A stretch of 64,000 bases of DNA from the NCBI RefSeq assembly GCF_022869825.1, contig NZ_CP094971.1, positions 993,501 to 1,057,500 of the forward strand, given 5' to 3'. Of the stretch, positions 44,227 to 52,747 are shown in pieces. Every line of letters begins with the position of its first letter. Positions within the stretch are counted from its first letter, which is position 1. This stretch comes from Clostridium sp. BJN0001. GTDB taxonomy: Bacteria > Bacillota > Clostridia > Clostridiales > Clostridiaceae. Made by a program: the position numbers and the translations under genes. Below the pieces are notes generated by a model. The model searched no databases, was not told where the DNA came from, and saw nothing but the letters and a program-made list of their open reading frames with translations.

Positions 44227-44282
44227 CCCCCTCAAAATATTATAAAATACATTAAATGTATTAGTATAATATTTTGAGGGGG
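44227..44282. repeat. 56-bp near-perfect palindrome
   Basis: Perfect 18-bp arms CCCCCTCAAAATATTATA (44227-44244) and TATAATATTTTGAGGGGG (44265-44282) enclose a loop that is itself symmetric (AATACAT...ATGTATT). It lies 9 bp past the stop of paralogue 4 and just before the OrfA-like remnant. It could act as a transcript-ending hairpin for paralogue 4 or be the end of a miniature or decayed mobile element. Confidence 0.75.
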
Positions 44283-44291
44283 CCTATGAGT

Positions 44292-45203
44292 TTAGATGTT
44301 GCAATTATTATGTGGACATTCTGGAATATTATCAGTTCCTTGAATGCAATTTAATTGTGATGATTGAGGAACAAAAACTGCAAGTTCTTCTCTATCTGTG
44401 AAAAGCATTTTTTTATCTACTTTAAGTCCTAATTCTACTGATGCAGTAAATTGATTAGTAGCAGCATATACAGCATTAGTAGTTACACTAAAGATATCTA
44501 AGCATGGAGTAAATTTATCATATATTGTAAGAGTTTTATCTCTTGGAAGACATAATGAACCTGAGAATGTGAAATCACTAATTCCTAAATTAGAAGTGTG
44601 ATATAAAACTGGGTAAAAATAAGATGCTGAAAAATCGTTGCATCCAATTTTTCCTTTTACTAATAGTTCTAAAGAACATATATCAAAGCTTATCTCGCTT
44701 TGTATAAATCTATAAGATACACCAGTTAAATCATCATCGCCATAGCAGCATCTATCAGTTGATAATGTCCCTGTAAATTCATTATATAATGAAGTGGAAG
44801 TTGGAACAGTAGGACAGACAAATGCAGGGCCTGAGGTTGCTAAAGAGATAGGTGTTCCATTTGCATGTACAGTTGGATCACCAACACCAACGGTAAGTCC
44901 TATTGCATTATATGAAACACCTATTTTTGTAATGCATATTGGATCTCCAACGGTATAAACTACACTTGGTGGAGTATCTATAGAAAATGTTGCTGAAGTT
45001 TCAAATGCAGTTTTTGTTTTCTGGAAAGTCATGCAGTTTATTATTTTTTCTGTTAGTATTGGAGTACATACTGCGTTTGTTATAGAGCTGCATGTAACTG
45101 GTGGAGTTACAGTGCAGCATTCTGGTTTTGAGTTATCTTTATATAAAGGGCTGCTGCAATTAGCTTGACAGCACCCGGTATCTTTACATATTTGGTTTGC
45201 CAT
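44292..45203 (-). CDS. Cysteine-rich spore-surface-type protein, paralogue 4
   Basis: A 303-residue member of the tandem family and the first of the array in transcription order. Small N-terminal changes (PLYKDNSKPECCTVTPPV) distinguish it; it has an insertion FVCPTVPTSTSLYNEF giving an extra cysteine and ends CPHNNCNI. GGAGGGAAA precedes the ATG, and a SigK-like promoter lies at 45253-45279. It is divergent to the gene at 45351, so the 147-bp region between them serves both. Function unknown; spore-surface role inferred as for the paralogues. Confidence 0.75.
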   Translation of the reverse strand: MANQICKDTGCCQANCSSPLYKDNSKPECCTVTPPVTCSSITNAVCTPILTEKIINCMTFQKTKTAFETSATFSIDTPPSVVYTVGDPICITKIGVSYNAIGLTVGVGDPTVHANGTPISLATSGPAFVCPTVPTSTSLYNEFTGTLSTDRCCYGDDDLTGVSYRFIQSEISFDICSLELLVKGKIGCNDFSASYFYPVLYHTSNLGISDFTFSGSLCLPRDKTLTIYDKFTPCLDIFSVTTNAVYAATNQFTASVELGLKVDKKMLFTDREELAVFVPQSSQLNCIQGTDNIPECPHNNCNI

Positions 45204-45252
45204 TTGGTTTCCCTCCTGAGTTTATTTATAATTTTTTTATCTTATCTGTTAA

Positions 45253-45279
45253 TATAATATGAAGTTTAATTATTGCTGT
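45253..45279 (-). promoter_or_regulatory. SigK-like promoter of paralogue 4
   Basis: Minus strand: AC (45279-45278), 16-bp spacer, CATATTATA (45261-45253), about 50 bp before the ATG of the gene ending at 45203. Confidence 0.65.
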
Positions 45280-45350
45280 TACATAAGCGAATAGCATAAA
45301 AATTTTTTATTTTAATATATTATAATAATCATGAATATTGGAGAAAACGT

Positions 45351-46340
45351 ATGCCATTTCTTAATAAATTCAATATTGAAATTTCTATATCTAAGAAAAT
45401 TTTAATTAAAATAAGGCTTGATCAGAATATATATTTAGATAAATATGATAAAAATAATGTTTTACTTTCAACATATAAAATAGAAAATGGATCATATTTA
45501 TATGATAAGGTGTGGTTTTCGAAGATGAGTGATTTTTCTATATGTGGACTTTTATTAAAAAACAGTAATAAATTAATTTATATTTATATAAACTTAAAGA
45601 AAAATTTTATCATAAAAGAATGTATATCAAATAAGATTTCAGGGTATCAAACAATAGAATTCCCATATATTTATAAGAATAAAGATAGTACACATATTTT
45701 TTTCTATATAAATTATAATAAAAATCCTAGAAGATATTATTTAGTACATTATTATTATAATAAACATAAATGGAATAAAAATATAATATGTAATTCGTTA
45801 TGTGCTATATTAACTAATTATGTATCATTTGTAAAAGAAAATGAATGTAGTGTATTTTATTTAAAAGGTGAACAATATTTTGAAGAAATATATTACAGAT
45901 ATTTTGATTTTAATACATTAAAATGGTCAGATGAAGAAAAAATTACGGATAATAAAAAGAGAAAAGTATATTTGGCTGTAGTTAAGGATAAAAAAAAGAA
46001 TTATCATATAGCTTATTCAGAAAGTAATGGGAGAGTTTATAATATTTCATATATACATTTATCATATATAAATGAAAACAAATATGTTGAAAAGTATAAT
46101 AATACTGTTTCAAAAACTATTGCTCCTATGTATCCAAATATAATTTTAACTAATTCTGTTATTTATGTGCAGTGGATAGAATATAGCTCTTTATATTATT
46201 TAAAAATAAATAGTGAAAATTTTCACACTGAAAGTCCAATGGTTATTGGAGAGAGTATGGGAAGCATATTTTTAGGATGCATAAATAATGATGAACAAAA
46301 TTTCGTTTCATTTATTAATAAAAATGGTAAAAGAATATAA
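45351..46340 (+). CDS. Unrecognised 329-residue protein, possibly beta-propeller
   Basis: I do not recognise it. It is rich in Y, N, K and I with repeated short beta-type blocks of the form (F/Y)-x-x-x-K-W-(N/S) and a hydrophobic strand (for example YYNKHKWNKNIICNS, FDFNTLKWSDEEKI), which suggests a beta-propeller of several blades. No signal peptide or membrane helix. GGAG lies before the ATG. It is divergent to the cysteine-rich array and directly upstream of a gene with a strong ribosome site, so the pair probably belongs to the same spore-related locus. The promoter is not clear. Confidence 0.65.
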   Translation: MPFLNKFNIEISISKKILIKIRLDQNIYLDKYDKNNVLLSTYKIENGSYLYDKVWFSKMSDFSICGLLLKNSNKLIYIYINLKKNFIIKECISNKISGYQTIEFPYIYKNKDSTHIFFYINYNKNPRRYYLVHYYYNKHKWNKNIICNSLCAILTNYVSFVKENECSVFYLKGEQYFEEIYYRYFDFNTLKWSDEEKITDNKKRKVYLAVVKDKKKNYHIAYSESNGRVYNISYIHLSYINENKYVEKYNNTVSKTIAPMYPNIILTNSVIYVQWIEYSSLYYLKINSENFHTESPMVIGESMGSIFLGCINNDEQNFVSFINKNGKRI

Positions 46341-46356
46341 TATCAAGGAGGTTAAC

Positions 46357-47091
46357 ATGGATTTGGTAAAATTTAGTGATACAGTATATGTTAGTGATGA
46401 AAAATTTGTTCCATATAAGAATGAAAATTTAGTTGTAGGAAATATTAATGAAATAAATAAATCTAGCAATAGTGCTATTTTGAATTTTAATCTTCAAAAT
46501 ATTGAGATAGAAAATATAAAGGCGTTATATTTTTATATATATCTTCAAAGTATAAGTATTTATCTAAGCCCTAAAGCTGATATAAATATAATAATACAAA
46601 AATATATAGATAGTGAATATGAAGATTTAAGTAGTACAATTTTATCTATACCAGTTTCAACACGAAAAAAATATATAAAGATAGATTTAAAAAATTTAAT
46701 TGATATAAATGATAATAAGAATCTTCAATATAAGATTATAATTAGAAGTGGAATGGAAAATTTGAGATTAAGGTTTTCTTCAAATTCTTCAAAAAATCCT
46801 CCTTATCTTGAGGCATTTTTTAAAGATGCAGATAAAAAAAATATGGATAATGAAAAAAAGATAAAGGCAGCAGATAAAGATGAGTATATAGAACTTAAAG
46901 AATTACTAAAAAAGAATATTGAGAAAACAGAAAAACTAGAAGCTTCTTCAAAAGAAATAGAAAAAAAATTAGAGGAGCTTAATCTTGAGATACATTCAAA
47001 AATGGATGATAAATTTTATGAAGAATTAAAAGAAAATATAAAAAAAATATCAGATAAGCTTAATATTATTACAATTGAACCTCTTGAATAA
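46357..47091 (+). CDS. Unrecognised protein: beta-rich (DNRLRE-like) domain plus coiled coil
   Basis: A 244-residue protein. Residues 1 to about 155 look like a beta-sandwich with the layout of DNRLRE/TGF-beta-propeptide-type domains (alternating strands, SAILNFNLQNI, LKNLIDINDNKNLQYKIIIRSG, PPYLEAFF). Residues about 165-244 are a charged coiled coil (KKNIEKTEKLEASSKEIEKKLEELN). ATG 46357 has AAGGAGG at 46345-46351; earlier in-frame starts overlap the preceding gene and lack a ribosome site. It lies 16 bp after the 45351 gene. The coiled coil may mediate assembly. Function unknown. Confidence 0.65.
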   Translation: MDLVKFSDTVYVSDEKFVPYKNENLVVGNINEINKSSNSAILNFNLQNIEIENIKALYFYIYLQSISIYLSPKADINIIIQKYIDSEYEDLSSTILSIPVSTRKKYIKIDLKNLIDINDNKNLQYKIIIRSGMENLRLRFSSNSSKNPPYLEAFFKDADKKNMDNEKKIKAADKDEYIELKELLKKNIEKTEKLEASSKEIEKKLEELNLEIHSKMDDKFYEELKENIKKISDKLNIITIEPLE

Positions 47092-47446
47092 AATTTTCAC
47101 AATTTGAATACCTAAAGTTAAGAAAAAAGTAGAAATAATAGAAAAACATGATAAAACATATTGTAAAAAACCGTTTTCAATGATATCATAAATTTATGAA
47201 ATAAAAGTTTATTTTATAAACTACTTTAATTAAACGATTTCAAAAAATAATTCTGGAGGTGGTATTTAACTAAAAAAATATTAAATAATATTCCAAAAAT
47301 TTAACATCTAATTTTTTAGAAGATAATTTTTTGAAATAATATTTAATTGACACTTAAAGTGTACTAAAGAAAAAATTAATAAAAACGAAAGGAAGATGTC
47401 AAAACTAAAAAAGTAAATAGGAAGGTTTTGACAAAGGGGAAAAGTG
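47092..47446 (+). other. 355-bp AT-rich intergenic region upstream of the metallophosphoesterase
   Basis: No gene is supported. It holds an orphan GGAGGTGG at 47254 without a usable start, several AT-rich dyads, a TTGACA at 47347 that could be a -35 element, and a cre-like sequence on the minus strand at 47163-47180 (TGAAAACGGTTT core). The leader also holds a seven-codon ORF starting at 47396 with GAAAGGA in front. Confidence 0.5.
47163..47180. promoter_or_regulatory. Weak cre-like (CcpA) site
   Basis: The minus-strand core TGAAAACGGTTTTT matches most positions of the TGnAAnCGnWnnCA consensus, but not its last two. It is 280 bp before the metallophosphoesterase start, so the call is weak. 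Confidence 0.25.
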
Positions 47447-49108
47447 ATGAAAGTATTAAAATACGCAAAGAAAATGATTGGATTTTTAATAACAGTATGT
47501 ATGGTATTAACATTAAATTTAGTTATATCATCAACAGAAGTTTCAGCACAGACAAATGATGTTTTAACTTATGTATTTAAAGATAGTGAATCTGGTTTCG
47601 CTGAGGGAACGATAACTCTTAAATCAGAAGAAGGCGGCACATATTATATTTATTGGGCAGATAATGAAAAAGCATTAGATGGATATTATGAAATTACAAA
47701 AAGCAAAATAGAAAAAGGACAAAGCTATGAATTTTCATTTGAAAGTAATGTAGCAATTCCTTCTGGAGCTTCAAAAATTATAGCATTTAAGTCAGATGAT
47801 GAACCTACAGATAAAAGCATAAAAAATGCAGCAGCAATTTTTGATATTCCAGCTGAAAAGAAGATGATTAAGTCATCAGAAAGTCCATTATATACATTTA
47901 ATTCATATTCAGACATACATATAGACGAAGAACATTTTGGACAAACACCAGCAAATTATTGGCAGTATTCAGAAAAACACTTAGAGGATGCTTTAAAATA
48001 TGCTAAAGAAAAGAATTCTGATTTTATAATTTCAAGCGGAGATCAAGTTACTAATGCTTCATGGGATAATATAGATAAAGAATATAAAGCTTATCAGAAC
48101 ATATTATCAAAATCTGATTATACAAATCATATCTATGAATGTTCAGGAAATCATGAAGTAAGACAGGATACACATGTACAAGAGGGACTTGATGCATTTA
48201 TAAAAGGTACAGGCCTTGACAGTAAAATAGATACATTAAGTATGAATAAGCCTTATTTTACTGTAGAAGAACCCACAACTAATGATTTATTTATTTTTAT
48301 GGCACTTGAAAAAGGATATAGACCAGCTAAGTATGATGAGTTTACAGATGAGCAGCTTAATTTTCTTGAAACAACTTTAGCTGATAATTATGGAAAAGGC
48401 AAAAATATTTTCTTAATTCAGCATGCATTAATTTCAGGATATGGTGCTGGAGATGATGTAAATACACCTTACTATGGTGGATCAATTAATAAAGATTTAG
48501 AGAGTGCAAAGAAGTTTGAAAAAATAATAGAGAAATATCCTAATATAGTTTGGATTTCAGGACATACTCATGAAGATTTTAGAATGGGATATAATTTTAG
48601 TAATAATAATGGAACTTCATGTTATATGATTCATAATAGTTCTGTATCAAATCCTACACACTTAAAAGAGCAGGATGGTAAAAAGAGTCTTGATTATGGA
48701 TTTATTGAAAATAGTTCACAAGGATATTATGTTGAAGTTTATAAAAATGCTATGATCTTTTATGGTGCAAATTTAGTAGATGAAAAGATATATCCTTCAT
48801 ATTCATATATTATTAAGAATAATACATCAGTACAAAATGGAGTAAAAGAAGATAAATATGAATTAGTTGATTCTGATATCACAGCAGGTAATGTTGATTC
48901 TATATTAGAAAATGTAAAAACATATCTTGATATTAATTATGAATATGCATCATATGATAAGTATCAGGATTTAAAGAAAGTTTATTATGAAAACAAAGAC
49001 CTTAATACTAAAGAATTAACTTCATCAAAGCTTAAGAATATTTATAGTAATCTTAAGAGTAAACTTTCTGATCTTTCTACTATTATTAATTATGTAGATA
49101 AAAAGTAA
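47447..49108 (+). CDS. Secreted calcineurin-like metallophosphoesterase
   Basis: A 553-residue exported protein. The signal peptide is MKVLKYAKKMIGFLITVCMV and a following hydrophobic core ending STEVSAQ (cleavage likely after VSA). The phosphoesterase core has all metal motifs: SDIHID, SSGDQVTNASWDN, CSGNHEVR, QHALISGYG and ISGHTHEDFRMGY. An N-terminal beta domain (about 35-140) precedes the catalytic domain, and a helical C-terminal tail (about 470-553) resembles wall- or partner-binding helices. AAAGGGG precedes ATG 47447. Substrate not predictable; likely an extracellular phosphate ester. Confidence 0.9.
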   Translation: MKVLKYAKKMIGFLITVCMVLTLNLVISSTEVSAQTNDVLTYVFKDSESGFAEGTITLKSEEGGTYYIYWADNEKALDGYYEITKSKIEKGQSYEFSFESNVAIPSGASKIIAFKSDDEPTDKSIKNAAAIFDIPAEKKMIKSSESPLYTFNSYSDIHIDEEHFGQTPANYWQYSEKHLEDALKYAKEKNSDFIISSGDQVTNASWDNIDKEYKAYQNILSKSDYTNHIYECSGNHEVRQDTHVQEGLDAFIKGTGLDSKIDTLSMNKPYFTVEEPTTNDLFIFMALEKGYRPAKYDEFTDEQLNFLETTLADNYGKGKNIFLIQHALISGYGAGDDVNTPYYGGSINKDLESAKKFEKIIEKYPNIVWISGHTHEDFRMGYNFSNNNGTSCYMIHNSSVSNPTHLKEQDGKKSLDYGFIENSSQGYYVEVYKNAMIFYGANLVDEKIYPSYSYIIKNNTSVQNGVKEDKYELVDSDITAGNVDSILENVKTYLDINYEYASYDKYQDLKKVYYENKDLNTKELTSSKLKNIYSNLKSKLSDLSTIINYVDKK

Positions 49109-49133
49109 AATACAACTAAAAGCTTTTTATAAG

Positions 49134-49159
49134 GGCTACTGCTATATTTTGCAGTAGCT
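49134..49159 (+). terminator. Probable terminator of the metallophosphoesterase gene
   Basis: Perfect 8-bp arms GCTACTGC / GCAGTAGC around an 8-nt loop. The tail (TACTTTAATGT) is only moderately T-rich. Confidence 0.5.
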
Positions 49160-49219
49160 ACTTTAATGTAAATAAATTTTTGATATAATTAAAATATTAT
49201 ATTAAAAGTTTATTATTAT

Positions 49220-50584
49220 ATGAAATGGATGAAAAATATGATTAATTTAAACACAAATTTATTAAAAGGAAATATAGTAAAAACATTAATTATTTTTGCA
49301 ATACCTATTTTTATATCAAATGTATTTCAGCAGTTATATAATACTGTTGATACTATGATAGTTGGAAATTTTCTTAAAGATACATCACTTGCTGCAATTG
49401 GTGCATGTGCAGCTATTTTCGAACTTATGGTAGGATTTACAGTAGGAGTTGGAAGTGGAATGAGCATTGTAGCCGCAAGATTTTTTGGAGCAGGGGATAC
49501 GGAAAATTTAAAAAAATCTGTTACAGCATCAATAATTATAGGAGTTTTAATTTCTCTTTTTATAATGATTATTTCAAAGATATGTCTTATGCCTCTTTTG
49601 AGAATTCTTGATACTCCTTCTGAAATAATAAATGAATCTTATTCTTATATTTCTACAGTAACTATGTTTGTAGGAGTAATGTTTTTATACAATTTAGCCT
49701 CTGGCCTTTTAAGAGCTATAGGCAATAGCGTTATGCCTCTTGTATTTTTAATTATTTCTTCTATTTTAAATATAGTTCTAGATTTATTATTTATAACAAA
49801 ACTTAATATGGGCATACGTGGAACCGCTATCGCAACAGTAATATCTCAAGCAGTATCTGGAATACTTTGCATATTATATATATTAAAAAGGACAAAAGTT
49901 CTTGTCCCATCAAAAAAACATTTTAAATTTGATAAAAATATTTATAAAGAAATTTTAAGTCAAGGCTTGTCTATGGGATTTATGCTTTCAATAGTATCTA
50001 CTGGAACTGTTATTTTGCAGTCATCTATTAATAAGCTTGGATATTTAATTATAGCAGGACATACTGCTGCAAGAAGATTAAGCAGCCTCTGCACAATGCC
50101 TATAGGAACACTTGCTGTTTCTCTTGCAACCTTTATTTCACAAAATAAAGGAGCAGATAAGAAAGAAAGAATAGTAAAAGCTGTACGCTTTGCAAATATT
50201 ATGGCAATAATTTACGCGGCTATTATATCTGTTATTTTACTATTCTCTGCATCATTTTTGGTTCAATTACTATCAGGTTCTAAAGAGCATGATGTAATTT
50301 ATAATGGAGCGAGATATCTTATGATAAATGCACCTTTTTATTCTGTTTTAGGCATACTTTTAAATTTAAGGAATGCACTTCAAGGACTTGGAGAAAAAGT
50401 TATTCCGCTTGTTTCAAGTATAATTGAATTTACTGGAAAAGTTATTTTCGTTATTTTATTTATTCCATATTTAAAATACTTTGGAGTAATAATATGCGAA
50501 CCTGTAGTCTGGTGTTTTATGTGTCTACAGTTATGGTTTTCATTTTATAAAAACCCATATATTAAAAGTCTTGTTTTGAATTAA
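49220..50584 (+). CDS. MATE-family efflux transporter
   Basis: A 454-residue membrane protein with about 12 helices. The N-terminal IFAIPIFISNVFQQLYNTVDTMIVGNFL and the repeated RAIGNSVMPL / NALQGLGEKVIPL in the two halves are MATE signatures. Exports cationic drugs or metabolites with Na+ or H+ in known members. The ribosome site is poor; ATG 49238 (MINLNTNLLKGN) is an alternative six codons on. It converges on the lysR gene with a 23-bp overlap of coding ends. Confidence 0.9.
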   Translation: MKWMKNMINLNTNLLKGNIVKTLIIFAIPIFISNVFQQLYNTVDTMIVGNFLKDTSLAAIGACAAIFELMVGFTVGVGSGMSIVAARFFGAGDTENLKKSVTASIIIGVLISLFIMIISKICLMPLLRILDTPSEIINESYSYISTVTMFVGVMFLYNLASGLLRAIGNSVMPLVFLIISSILNIVLDLLFITKLNMGIRGTAIATVISQAVSGILCILYILKRTKVLVPSKKHFKFDKNIYKEILSQGLSMGFMLSIVSTGTVILQSSINKLGYLIIAGHTAARRLSSLCTMPIGTLAVSLATFISQNKGADKKERIVKAVRFANIMAIIYAAIISVILLFSASFLVQLLSGSKEHDVIYNGARYLMINAPFYSVLGILLNLRNALQGLGEKVIPLVSSIIEFTGKVIFVILFIPYLKYFGVIICEPVVWCFMCLQLWFSFYKNPYIKSLVLN

Positions 50585-51443
50585 ATTCATTTATTATAAA
50601 GTTTATAAAATATCTTCCCGCAATAGGGAGGATATTTTTATTTTTATATACGAGTCCTATTGTACGTACAACTTTGGGGCTTATGCTTTTGGTTATAATT
50701 TTTTGATGGTGATTTTTAAGCACAAGATTAGATAAAATAGATACACCAAGTCCATTTTCAACCATAGACATTATTGTATAATCATCATAAACTTTATATT
50801 CAATGTTAGGAGAAAGATTTTTTTCCTTAAAAACTTGAAGAGGTTCACTTATATCGCCTTCATCTAATAATATATAAGGCTCTTTTGAAATGTCGTCTAA
50901 AGTTATTTTTCTCTTTTTACACAGCTTGTGTTCTTTAGGAAGTACAGCAAGCATTTCGTCATCTCTAAGATTAATTACAGTTAAATCTTTGGATGCTGCA
51001 GATGGATTTATAAATCCAAAATCAACACTTCCGTCTTTTACCCAGTTATCAACGTTTGTATATTCTCCTTGCATCAAGTGAAAATGGACATAAGGATATT
51101 TTTTCTTGAATTTTTTAATAAGAAGAGGAAGCCAGTTGCATGATACGCTTGAAAATGTTCCAATTCTTATAATTCCACTTTGAAGTCCCTGCATTTCTTT
51201 TTTCTTTTCAAGTAGTTCAAGTTCAGCGTTTCTGATATTTTTTATAAATGGAAGATATTCTTTTCCATCTGGAGTAAGAATTATACTTTTTTTAGTTCTT
51301 GATATAAGTTTTGTATTAAGTGTGCTTTCAAGAGATGATATCATTTGGCTTACAGCCGATTGGGTATATCCAATTTGATCAGCTGCTTTTGTAAAGCTTC
51401 CTGTTTCAATTACTTTTATAAATGCATCATATTTAGTTAACAT
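50562..51443 (-). CDS. LysR-family transcriptional regulator
   Basis: A 293-residue regulator. The N-terminal winged helix (FIKVIETGSFTKAADQIGYTQSAVSQMISSLES) and the periplasmic-binding-like effector domain (GIIRIGTFSSVSCNWLPLLIKKFKKKYP) are clear. It is divergent from azlCD with a 135-bp gap, and LysR proteins usually control the divergent neighbour, so it probably regulates branched-chain amino-acid export or azaleucine resistance. Its 3' end overlaps the end of the MATE gene and contains that gene's terminator. Confidence 0.92.
   Translation of the reverse strand: MLTKYDAFIKVIETGSFTKAADQIGYTQSAVSQMISSLESTLNTKLISRTKKSIILTPDGKEYLPFIKNIRNAELELLEKKKEMQGLQSGIIRIGTFSSVSCNWLPLLIKKFKKKYPYVHFHLMQGEYTNVDNWVKDGSVDFGFINPSAASKDLTVINLRDDEMLAVLPKEHKLCKKRKITLDDISKEPYILLDEGDISEPLQVFKEKNLSPNIEYKVYDDYTIMSMVENGLGVSILSNLVLKNHHQKIITKSISPKVVRTIGLVYKNKNILPIAGRYFINFIINEFNSKQDF
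50611..50646 (+). terminator. Terminator of the MATE gene, located inside lysR
   Basis: TATCTTCCC / GGGAGGATA with a 6-nt loop (one G-U pair), followed by TTTTTATTTTT on the plus strand. It lies about 30 bp past the MATE stop and within the last codons of lysR. Confidence 0.75.
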
Positions 51444-51578
51444 AATTATTTCACAATCCTTTAAGTATAATAAGATAATCTAATAAAAGCATTATAAGAA
51501 TTAATTTAACTAATGTCAATTTAGATGATAAAATAAGACGTAAATAATTTATTTTTATTAATGAAATGAGGTTAAAAT

Positions 51579-52331
51579 ATGAAAAGTAATAAGAATAATT
51601 TTCTTGAAGGACTTCATGATGCGGTTCCTATAGCAATGGGATATTTTGCAGTGTCATTTACGCTTGGAATAGCTTTAAAAAAAGCAGGAATTACAGTATT
51701 TGAATCTGGAATAATGTCCGCATCTAACTGTACTTCAGCAGGCGAATTCGCAGCAATTGATATTATTAAGAATAATTCTTCATATATGGAAATTGCATTT
51801 ATAGAACTTATTATTAATATAAGATATCTTTTAATGTCATGTGCATTATCTCAAAAATTAGAGAAAGGAATTGCATCTATTCATAGAATTTTTCTTCCAT
51901 TTTGTATAACAGATGAGATATTTGGGATCTCAATTTTAAGAAATGGACGATTAAGTCCTTTTTATAGTTATGGAGCAATATCAATAGCTCTTCCAGCATG
52001 GACACTTGGGACAACCTCAGGGGTAATATGTGGACAGATTCTCCCACTTAGAGTAGTAAGCTGTTTAAGTATTGCACTATATGGAATGTTTATAGCAGTT
52101 ATAATACCGACTGCAAAAAGAGAAAAGTCAGTATTGTATGTTGTAATAGTTTCAATGGTCTTAAGTTTTCTATTTGCATATATGCCATATGTAAAAAATA
52201 TTTCATCAGGCACTAGAATTTTAGCTTTAACTATAATAATATCATTTGCTGCAGCAATTATACATCCTATAGCAGATAAAGAAAAAGACGAAGAAAAGTA
52301 TGAAAAAGGGGAAATATTAAATGAAGCATAA
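51579..52331 (+). CDS. azlC: AzlC-type branched-chain amino acid exporter, large subunit
   Basis: A 250-residue membrane protein. GLHDAVPIAMGYFAVSFTLGIALKKAGI and SASNCTSAGEFAAIDII are the AzlC family signature, with five or more helices. Works with AzlD to export branched-chain amino acids and their analogues. AATGAGG precedes the ATG. The last codons overlap the azlD start by 11 bp. Confidence 0.92.
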   Translation: MKSNKNNFLEGLHDAVPIAMGYFAVSFTLGIALKKAGITVFESGIMSASNCTSAGEFAAIDIIKNNSSYMEIAFIELIINIRYLLMSCALSQKLEKGIASIHRIFLPFCITDEIFGISILRNGRLSPFYSYGAISIALPAWTLGTTSGVICGQILPLRVVSCLSIALYGMFIAVIIPTAKREKSVLYVVIVSMVLSFLFAYMPYVKNISSGTRILALTIIISFAAAIIHPIADKEKDEEKYEKGEILNEA

Positions 52332-52626
52332 TATTTACATATATATTTTTATAATGGCACTAGTTACATACATTATAAGAGCACTTCCGTTAACACTTAT
52401 TAGGAAAGATATAAATAATAAGACTTTTAGATCATTTTTGTATTATGTTCCGTATGTAACACTTTCAGTAATGACTTTTCCAGCAATACTTTCTGCAACA
52501 AATAGTATGATTTCTGGATTTTGTGGATTTATTTGTGCGCTTATTTTAGCCTTTAGAGGAAAAAGTTTATTTCAAATATCTTTAGGTGCATGTATATGTG
52601 TATTTTTTATAGAACTTTTTATATAA
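52321..52626 (+). CDS. azlD: AzlD-type branched-chain amino acid exporter, small subunit
   Basis: A 101-residue protein with three hydrophobic helices. The AzlD pattern YIIRALPLTLIRKDINNKTFRSFLYYVPYVTLSVMTFPAIL is visible in the first half. AAAAGGGG inside azlC precedes its ATG. Forms the second half of the AzlCD exporter; control by the divergent LysR protein is likely. No terminator is seen in the 120 bp before the next gene. Confidence 0.9.
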   Translation: MKHNIYIYIFIMALVTYIIRALPLTLIRKDINNKTFRSFLYYVPYVTLSVMTFPAILSATNSMISGFCGFICALILAFRGKSLFQISLGACICVFFIELFI

Positions 52627-52747
52627 AAATATAATTTACGCAAATAAGTTAATATAATTGGATAAAATAATTAATAGTATATTTTAGGACTTTTATTTTA
52701 GTGTGAGTCTTTTTAAGTATTATATTTAAATTTTAGAAGGTGCATAT

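Noticed and set aside
41984..45300. CRISPR-like array in the repeated region
   Set aside because: The repeats are whole paralogous genes and their promoters about 1 kb apart, not short repeats with unique spacers.
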